A stretch of 64,000 nucleotides of DNA from Streptomyces inusitatus (lineage in GTDB: Bacteria > Actinomycetota > Actinomycetes > Streptomycetales > Streptomycetaceae), in NCBI RefSeq assembly GCF_014651115.1, contig NZ_BMWG01000006.1, positions 106,752 to 170,751 of the forward strand, read 5' to 3'. Made by a program: the position numbers and the translations under genes. The notes under the pieces are model-generated. The model was not told the origin of the DNA, did not search any database, and saw only the letters and a list, made by a program, of their open reading frames with translations. Below are positions 58,724 through 64,000 of the stretch, in pieces; the stretch's first letter is position 1, and each line of letters starts with the position of its first letter.

Positions 58724-59710
58724 GTGCCCATAGGCGTGATATCCATCGGCTCCCACGTCCCCGAACGCATCGTGTCCAACCGGGAGATCGCCGCCTGGGC
58801 CGACACCACCGAGGAGTGGCTGGAGAGCCGCACCGGAGTGCTGGAGCGGCGCTACGCGGCGGACACCGACGCCACATCCGACCTCGCCCTGCCCGCCGCC
58901 CGCGAAGCCCTCGACGCACTGGGCCCCCAGGCACGGGAGAAGCTCGCCGCACTCATCGTCGCGACCTGCACCCCCGACCACCCACAGCCCTCGACCGCCG
59001 CCATCCTCCAGCACAAGCTGGGCCTGCCCGCGCTCCCGGCCTTCGACCTCAACGCCGTGTGCAGCGGCTTCCTCTACGGCCTCACCGTCGCCGAGGGACT
59101 GCTGACCGGCCGCGCGGCCGGCTCGTACGCGCTGCTCGTCGGGGCCGACATGTTCTCCCGCATCATGGACCGCGGCGACCGCAGAACGGTCAGCCTCTTC
59201 GGCGACGGCGCGGGCGCGGTCGTCCTCGGCGAAGTGCCCGAGGGGTACGGCATCCGGGGCGGCAGCCTGCGCACGGACGGCCACCTCCACCACTACGTCG
59301 GCGTCGAGGCGGGCGGCACCCGGACCACGCTGGACCAGCGCGCCAGGGAATCGGGCGAGCAGCTGTTCCGGATGGACGGCCGCTCCGTGCGCGAGTACGC
59401 CATGACCACCCTCCACAAAATCATCGGCGAAACCCTCGCCGACTGCGGCGCCGCCCTCGGCGACATCGACCGCTTCGTCTTCCACCAGGCCAACCGCCGA
59501 CTGCTGGAGGCCTTCGCCGCCGAGGCGGGCATCGACCCGGCCAAGGTCGTCCTCACCGCCCCCCACCTCGGCAACACGGCCGCGGCCTCCATCCCCCTCA
59601 CCCTCCACGAAGCCCACCGCACCCGGCCGCTGGAGCGCGGCGAACACATCCTCTTCGCCTCCATCGGCGGCGGAATGACCGCCGGAGCAGCCCTGCTCAC
59701 CTGGTACTAG
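58724..59710 (+). CDS. Beta-ketoacyl-ACP synthase III (FabH-like)
   Basis: 328 residues from GTG with GAGAGGC upstream. Complete triad: 'NAVCSGF' (Cys113), 'FHQANRR' (His254), 'LGNTAAASIP' (Asn284). It would start chains from an acyl-CoA (acetyl, isobutyryl or similar) and malonyl-ACP. Differs clearly from the acyltransferase-like KAS III at 55207. 121 bp separate it from FabG, so a secondary promoter may exist there, but none is recognised. Confidence 0.92.
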   Translation: MPIGVISIGSHVPERIVSNREIAAWADTTEEWLESRTGVLERRYAADTDATSDLALPAAREALDALGPQAREKLAALIVATCTPDHPQPSTAAILQHKLGLPALPAFDLNAVCSGFLYGLTVAEGLLTGRAAGSYALLVGADMFSRIMDRGDRRTVSLFGDGAGAVVLGEVPEGYGIRGGSLRTDGHLHHYVGVEAGGTRTTLDQRARESGEQLFRMDGRSVREYAMTTLHKIIGETLADCGAALGDIDRFVFHQANRRLLEAFAAEAGIDPAKVVLTAPHLGNTAAASIPLTLHEAHRTRPLERGEHILFASIGGGMTAGAALLTWY

Positions 59711-59720
59711 GAGAACCTTC

Positions 59721-60464
59721 ATGCGACTTCAGGACAGAACCGCCGTGGTCACCGGCGGCACCCGGGGCCTCGGCCGGGCCATCGCGGAGAGCTATCTCGC
59801 CGAGGGGGCGTCCGTGGTCTGCGCCGCGCGGAACCCCTACGACATCGAGGAACTCGCCGACGTCTACCCCGGCCGGGTCCACTACCAGGAGACCGACGTC
59901 ACCGACGAGGACTCCGTGGCCGAGCTGGTGGAGGTCGCCCTGGAGACGTTCGGGGCGCTCGACATCCTGGTCAGCAACGCGGGGCTCAGCCGCGACGGCA
60001 GCATCAGCCGGCTCTCGGCCGCCGACTGGAACGCCACCGTGGGCACCAATCTCACCGGTGTCTTCCTCTGCACCCGCGCCGTGATCCGGATCATGGCCGA
60101 GCGCGGCGGCGGCCGCATCATCAACGTCTCCTCCTGCGTCGCCACCCGCACCGCCGCCGGAGCCGCCGCCTACAGCGCCAGCAAGGCGGCCGTGGAGATG
60201 TTCACCCGCACCTCCGCCGTGGAACTCGCCCCCAAGGGCATCACCGTCAACTGCCTCTCGCCCGGCTACATCGACGAGGGCATGGGCAAGAAGGTCGCCG
60301 CCGACAGCCGCGTCTGGGAGACCTACCGCCGCAGACTGCTCGCAGGCCGGCTGGGCCGCCCGGACGAGGTGGGCTCCGCCGCCGTCTTCCTCGCGGGCGA
60401 CGACAGCTCCTATGTCAACGGCCATGTCCTGGAGGTCAACGGCGGCCTGATGTGGGCGGCCTGA
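59721..60464 (+). CDS. SDR-family oxidoreductase
   Basis: 247 residues. 'VVTGGTRGLGRAIAESYLAEGASVVCAARN', 'LVSNAGLSRDGSI', 'NVSSCVATRT', catalytic 'AYSASKAAVEMF' and 'VNCLSPGYIDEGM'. The cofactor loop reads 'AARNPYDIE', consistent with NADP(H). A second reductase or dehydrogenase of the cluster; could reduce the AfsA product or another keto group. 10 bp after the FabH stop. Confidence 0.88.
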   Translation: MRLQDRTAVVTGGTRGLGRAIAESYLAEGASVVCAARNPYDIEELADVYPGRVHYQETDVTDEDSVAELVEVALETFGALDILVSNAGLSRDGSISRLSAADWNATVGTNLTGVFLCTRAVIRIMAERGGGRIINVSSCVATRTAAGAAAYSASKAAVEMFTRTSAVELAPKGITVNCLSPGYIDEGMGKKVAADSRVWETYRRRLLAGRLGRPDEVGSAAVFLAGDDSSYVNGHVLEVNGGLMWAA

Positions 60465-60465
60465 G

Positions 60466-62061
60466 ATGACCGACACAGTGATCGTCGTCGGTGCCGGACC
60501 GGTCGGCCTGGTACTCGGCTGCGAACTGCTCCAGCAGGGCATCCGGGTACGGATCGTCGACGCCGAGCGCCGCGCCACCGCCCACTCCCGCGCCAATGTC
60601 GTCTGGCCGCGCAACCTCGAACTCCTGGGCAGAATCGGCGTCAGCGAGAAGCTGATCGCGAGCGGCCACCGCATCGGCGGCACGGCGTTCCACTCCGCCG
60701 GCCGCCGGATCGGCACCGCGTACGTCAGCAGAATGCCCGGCGCGCCGTACCCGTTCGCCGTGATGATCTCCCAGAACGACACCGAGCGGATCCTCCGCGA
60801 ACGGCTGGCCGAACTCGGCGGCACGGTCGAGGACGGCGTACGCCTCACCTCGCTGTACACCGAGGGCACCGGCACCGGCACCGGCACCGGCACCGGCACC
60901 GGTTCCGGTTCCCCGGCGGAACCCGGCGGCCCGCGCCCCGTCGCCGTACTCGAACACCCCGGCGGACGGTACGAGAGCGCGGAGGCCGACTGGATCGTCG
61001 GCGCGGACGGCGCGCACAGCACCGTCCGGGAGCGGCTCGGCATCGGCTACGCGGGCACCCCGGTCGACGTCACCTTCGCCATCGCCGACGCCGCCATGAC
61101 CACCCACCTCGCCGACGACCTCTCCCACTACCTCTGGTCGCCGCGCGGCGCGATGGCCGTCGGGCCCATGGGCGACGGCGTCTTCCGGCTCGCGGTCAAC
61201 GTCCCCCACGCCGAGGACGGCGACCCGCCGCCCTCGCGCGAACTCTTCCAGCGCGTCGTGGACGAGCGCGGCGCACACGGCAGCACCATTGAGGAACTCC
61301 TGTGGAGCGCCACCTTCCGGGTGCGCTGCCGGGTCGCCGAGACCTTCAGATCCGGCCGCTGCTTCCTCGCGGGCGACGCCGCCCACATCGTCAGCCCGGC
61401 CGGCGGACAGGGCATGAACACCGGCATGCAGGACGCGTTCAACCTCGCCTGGAAGCTCGCCGGGGTCATCCACGGCCGGCTCGGCGAAACCGTGCTGGAC
61501 ACCTACGACTCCGAGCGCCGCCAGATCTCCCACCAGGTCTCCCGCAACACGGCGCTGCTCACCAAGGTCGGTCTCGCGACCACCCCGCTCCGCACGGCGG
61601 TGCGCGACACGGCGTTCCGGGCGGCGGGACTCACCGGCGTGCTCCAGCGCCATGTCGCGCCCCAGCTCGCCCAGACCGACATCAGCTACGGCACCCGCGC
61701 CCGCCCCGGCCGCCCGGCGCCCACCGGGGCCCGGCTGCCGCTGCTGGTCTCCGCCACCGACGAACCCGGCTGGCACGGCCGCTGGCCCGCGGTCGCCCGC
61801 GACCGGCACACCCTGCTGCTGCACGGCGGCCACCGGGCCGGCGCGGGGCTGCTCGCCGCGCTGCCCGGGAACACCGCCGTACTCGAACTCGACCGGCCCG
61901 TCCCGCCCGCGCTCGCCCGGGCGCTGGGCCCCGGACCGACGGCGGCCGTGGTCCGCCCCGACGGCCATCTCGCGGCCCGGCTCAAGGACGCCCGCGACGA
62001 CGAGATCCAGGCCGCCCTGCGCTCCGCCCACCACCTCGCGCACCGGACCCGTACCGCCTGA
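60466..62061 (+). CDS. FAD-dependent monooxygenase (PHBH/aromatic hydroxylase type)
   Basis: 531 residues. FAD motifs: 'VIVVGAGPVGLVLGCELLQQGI' (GxGxxG), 'WIVGADGAHSTVRERLGIGY' (DG motif) and 'CFLAGDAAHIVSPAGGQGMNTGMQDAFNLAWKLA' (GD motif). A C-terminal thioredoxin-like domain (~400-525) as in two-component aromatic hydroxylases. Six in-frame GGCACC units (60865-60900) give a TGTG linker at ~134. Likely hydroxylates the pathway product. Start one base after the SDR stop. Confidence 0.9.
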   Translation: MTDTVIVVGAGPVGLVLGCELLQQGIRVRIVDAERRATAHSRANVVWPRNLELLGRIGVSEKLIASGHRIGGTAFHSAGRRIGTAYVSRMPGAPYPFAVMISQNDTERILRERLAELGGTVEDGVRLTSLYTEGTGTGTGTGTGTGSGSPAEPGGPRPVAVLEHPGGRYESAEADWIVGADGAHSTVRERLGIGYAGTPVDVTFAIADAAMTTHLADDLSHYLWSPRGAMAVGPMGDGVFRLAVNVPHAEDGDPPPSRELFQRVVDERGAHGSTIEELLWSATFRVRCRVAETFRSGRCFLAGDAAHIVSPAGGQGMNTGMQDAFNLAWKLAGVIHGRLGETVLDTYDSERRQISHQVSRNTALLTKVGLATTPLRTAVRDTAFRAAGLTGVLQRHVAPQLAQTDISYGTRARPGRPAPTGARLPLLVSATDEPGWHGRWPAVARDRHTLLLHGGHRAGAGLLAALPGNTAVLELDRPVPPALARALGPGPTAAVVRPDGHLAARLKDARDDEIQAALRSAHHLAHRTRTA

Positions 62062-62087
62062 AAGCCGCACGAACCCCCCCCGGCGCA

Positions 62088-62121
62088 GTCCGAGGCAGGC
62101 CCACCCGGGCCTGCCTCGGAC
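62088..62121 (+). terminator. Strong hairpin inside the biosynthetic operon
   Basis: Perfect 15-bp inverted repeat (GTCCGAGGCAGGCCC arms) with a 4-nt loop, 27 bp after the monooxygenase stop and 51 bp before the HAD gene. It may end most transcripts there and lower HAD expression, or protect the upstream mRNA. Confidence 0.75.
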
Positions 62122-62171
62122 GCGTCGTACCCCCCCGCCGATCCGAACGACCCGAAAGGGACCCAGAGACC

Positions 62172-62873
62172 ATGGCGCACTCCCGCAGGGTGGTGGCGTT
62201 CTTCGACGCCGACGAGACCCTCGTCGCGATGAAGAGCCCCTTCGCCCTCCTCCGGCACCGCCTCGCCCGCCTCGGTGACGACGGCACCGAGTACGAACGC
62301 CTGGTCGAACCCCTGCGCCGGCACGCGCGGCAGGGCGGGGCCCCGGCCGAGGTCAGCGCGATGTACTACCGGGCGCTCGCCGGGATCCCGGTCGCCGAGC
62401 TGATGGCCGAGGGACGGCAGTGGTACGCCCAGCTCGACAGCAGGGGAGTGCCGTTCGTCTCCGCGACCCTGGACGCGCTCCGCTCCCACCAGGCCGCTGG
62501 CCATGTCATCGCCGTGATCTCCGGAGCGTGGCGGGCGAGCCTCCAGCCGATCACCGACCATCTCGGCGTCGATGTGGTGCTCTGCACCGAACCCGCCGTC
62601 GACGGCGCGGGCCTCCTCACCGGCGAGGTGGCCGAAGCCATGTTCGGCCCGGCCAAGGCCCTCGCGGTGCACCGGGTCCTCGACGCCTACGACGCCGCCG
62701 CCGAGGACTGCTTCGCCTACGCCGACGACCCGGGCGATCTGCCGATGCTCGAACTCGTCGGCCACCCCACCGTCGTCGGCGGCCACCCGGCGATGAACCG
62801 GCTGGCCACCGAACGCCGCTGGCCCACGCTCCCGGCGACCGTGGTCCCCGGAAGCGTTCCCCAGCCCGTCTGA
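62172..62873 (+). CDS. HAD-IB family phosphatase
   Basis: 233 residues from the ATG at 62172 (AAAGGGA ribosome region). HAD motif I 'AFFDADETLVA' (Asp12, Asp14), motif II 'AVISGAWRASLQPI', motif III Lys in 'AKALAVHRVL', motif IV 'CFAYADDPGDLPMLELVG'. Similar to HAD enzymes that dephosphorylate intermediates in butyrolactone/furan signal pathways (as MmfP is thought to do), which supports a butyrolactone-like reading of the cluster. Confidence 0.88.
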   Translation: MAHSRRVVAFFDADETLVAMKSPFALLRHRLARLGDDGTEYERLVEPLRRHARQGGAPAEVSAMYYRALAGIPVAELMAEGRQWYAQLDSRGVPFVSATLDALRSHQAAGHVIAVISGAWRASLQPITDHLGVDVVLCTEPAVDGAGLLTGEVAEAMFGPAKALAVHRVLDAYDAAAEDCFAYADDPGDLPMLELVGHPTVVGGHPAMNRLATERRWPTLPATVVPGSVPQPV

Positions 62874-62896
62874 ACGGACCTTCGACCGTACGGGAG

Positions 62897-63940
62897 TTAC
62901 TCGGGCGGCCCGAACCGGCGCAGTACGAACCCCGCCGGTTCCGGGCCGCCCAGTGTGTCCAGGCCGCCGTCGAGGACATAGACGCCGTACGGGGTGGGCA
63001 CGGCCGCCGTCGGCGCGGCGTCGGCCCAGGGGCCCGCCTCGCACTCGACATGGGCGGTCCGCCACCCGTCCTTCGACTCCAGCACCCACACCGTCGCCCG
63101 GCCGCCCGGCGCGGCCAGCGCGTTCGCCACGACGAGGAGTGAGCCGTCGGGGCGCACCGTCATGCCGTCGGCGCCCACCACCGGCCGGTCGAGCGCCACT
63201 TCGCCGACGCGCCGGTGGTGGCTGTGCGGGAACACCCGGTAGAACCGGCCGCTCCCGTACTGGCCGACGATCAGATGCCCGTCCGGATGCCAGACCACGC
63301 CGTTGAGCCCGGGCGCGCCGCCCACGCCCGCGAGCCGCCCGTCCCGCACCACGACCGAGACCCGGCCCCGGAGGTCGACCCGGTACACCGTGCCGGTGAG
63401 GGAGTCGGTGACATAGGCGCGGCCGGCCGGGTCCAGCGCCACATCGTTCGCGCCGTGCGGGCCGGGCCCGAGGTCCAGCGGGACCTTGCGCAGCAGCCGG
63501 CCGGAGCGCAGATCCAGGATCGCCAGCCCGGAGAGCCGGCCGCGGGTTCCCGGTGTGCCGGCCGTGCCCATGCCGGGGTCGGAGTAAGCCGTCAGCAGCC
63601 GCTGGCGCGCCGCGTCGACCCGTACCCCGAAGGTCGAGACGAGACCCGGCGGGCTCGCCAGCGTACGGACCCGGCCCCGGGCGTCCACCAGGGAGACGGT
63701 GCCGTGCAGGGCCGATCCGATCACGAAGGCCCGGCGGTGGGGATCCCAGTCGGCTCCCTCCGGCACGAGGGCCTGGGCTCCCCTCACCACGGCGGGCGGG
63801 AGCGATCCGGCCGCGGCGGCGGGCGCGGGGGAGACGGACGGCGCGGGGGAGACCGTCGTGTGCGGGGTGGTGGTGGCCGTGAACGCGGTGGACAGGAGGG
63901 CGGCCGACAGGAGAGCGGTGACCAGTGGGGGGGTGTTCAA
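62897..63940 (-). CDS. Secreted SMP-30/gluconolactonase-like beta-propeller
   Basis: 347 residues from TTG (GGAGCAGAG ribosome site). Signal peptide ('LVTALLSAALLSTAFTATTTP'), then repeated propeller strands: 'GADWDPHRRAFVIGSALHGTVSLVDARGR', 'NDVALDPAGRAYVTDSLTGTVYRVDLRGR', 'LNGVVWHPDGHLIVGQYGSGRFYRV', 'ADGMTVRPDGSLLVVAN'. The Glu-Asn-Asp metal pattern of SMP-30 lactonases is only partly visible, so an enzymatic role is uncertain. Convergent with the HAD gene. Extracellular; could bind or hydrolyse a lactone. Confidence 0.75.
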   Translation of the reverse strand: MNTPPLVTALLSAALLSTAFTATTTPHTTVSPAPSVSPAPAAAAGSLPPAVVRGAQALVPEGADWDPHRRAFVIGSALHGTVSLVDARGRVRTLASPPGLVSTFGVRVDAARQRLLTAYSDPGMGTAGTPGTRGRLSGLAILDLRSGRLLRKVPLDLGPGPHGANDVALDPAGRAYVTDSLTGTVYRVDLRGRVSVVVRDGRLAGVGGAPGLNGVVWHPDGHLIVGQYGSGRFYRVFPHSHHRRVGEVALDRPVVGADGMTVRPDGSLLVVANALAAPGGRATVWVLESKDGWRTAHVECEAGPWADAAPTAAVPTPYGVYVLDGGLDTLGGPEPAGFVLRRFGPPE

Positions 63941-64000
63941 CTCTGCTCCAGATGTACGAAGGCGGCCGGTGGGCGGAGACCAGAACTCCGCCCACCGGCC

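Noticed and set aside
54131..62061. Standard type II polyketide cluster
   Set aside because: No chain-length factor, cyclase or aromatase; a single KAS II next to AfsA, FabG and FabH fits a fatty-acid-like line better.

Overview
This 64-kb window is high-GC actinobacterial DNA, most likely a Streptomyces chromosome. The evidence is strongly G/C-biased third positions, frequent GTG starts, ATGA/GTGA stop-start overlaps, a tRNA gene without encoded CCA, rare TTA (bldA-type) leucine codons in regulators, and a contractile injection system (CIS) of the type known from S. coelicolor. All product names come from reading motifs; no database search was run.

Layout. 1-4.4 kb: end of an NAD-dependent epimerase, then a UbiA/decaprenyl-phosphate ribosyl transferase-like protein, a GT2 glycosyltransferase, a membrane-anchored EEP phosphatase/nuclease and a SAM methyltransferase, closed by a strong hairpin. 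4.4-8.1 kb: a small conserved Cys protein and a secreted 1137-residue protease / SGNH-esterase / FG-GAP fusion. 8.1-20.5 kb: an ABC-transporter remnant, a TetR/nitroreductase divergent pair, a TTA-containing SARP regulator, GNAT, an HxlR/RidA pair, a TlrB/RlmA-type 23S rRNA methyltransferase with leader hairpins, TauE-type permease, DUF6624, TAP-like peptidase, membrane proteins and a GT1 glycosyltransferase. 20.6-23.7 kb: a persulfide-detoxification operon (CstR-type repressor, persulfide dioxygenase-rhodanese, TauE permease, rhodanese) with two near-identical operators. 23.9-27.5 kb: DUF1996 protein, ECF sigma / zinc anti-sigma pair and a CHRD lipoprotein.

27.5-53.8 kb is the centre of interest: a CIS locus. 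A minus-strand operon (39.4 to 27.5 kb) encodes sheath, two tube proteins, small assembly proteins, a Pro-rich protein, LysM hub adaptor, VgrG spike, PAAR tip, gp25, baseplate J, tail protein I and a zinc-ribbon/TM/discoidin membrane protein. A second minus-strand operon (50.5 to 45.5 kb) encodes a secreted vWA protein, a DUF4255 cap and the AAA+ ATPase, flanked by a TTA-containing LuxR regulator, a membrane protein and a DUF4157 protein. Between the two operons lie an odd tRNA-Gly(UCC) and a 1306-residue protein. Its N-terminal two thirds is high-GC and helical/hydrophobic; its C-terminal third is AT-richer, ends in an HNH/beta-beta-alpha-metal-like nuclease motif and overlaps by 4 bp a low-GC small gene. 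That is the architecture of a modular polymorphic toxin with its immunity gene, inside a CIS locus. No separate tape-measure protein is visible, so the N-terminal part may serve that role.

54.1-62.9 kb: a tightly packed plus-strand biosynthetic operon with an AfsA (gamma-butyrolactone synthase-like) protein, a KAS III-like acyltransferase, ACP, KAS II, two ketoreductase-type SDRs, a canonical FabH, an FAD monooxygenase and a HAD phosphatase. This is a dedicated type II fatty-acid-like line probably making a butyrolactone/furan-type signal or a small lipid metabolite. 62.9-63.9 kb: a secreted SMP-30-like beta-propeller on the opposite strand.
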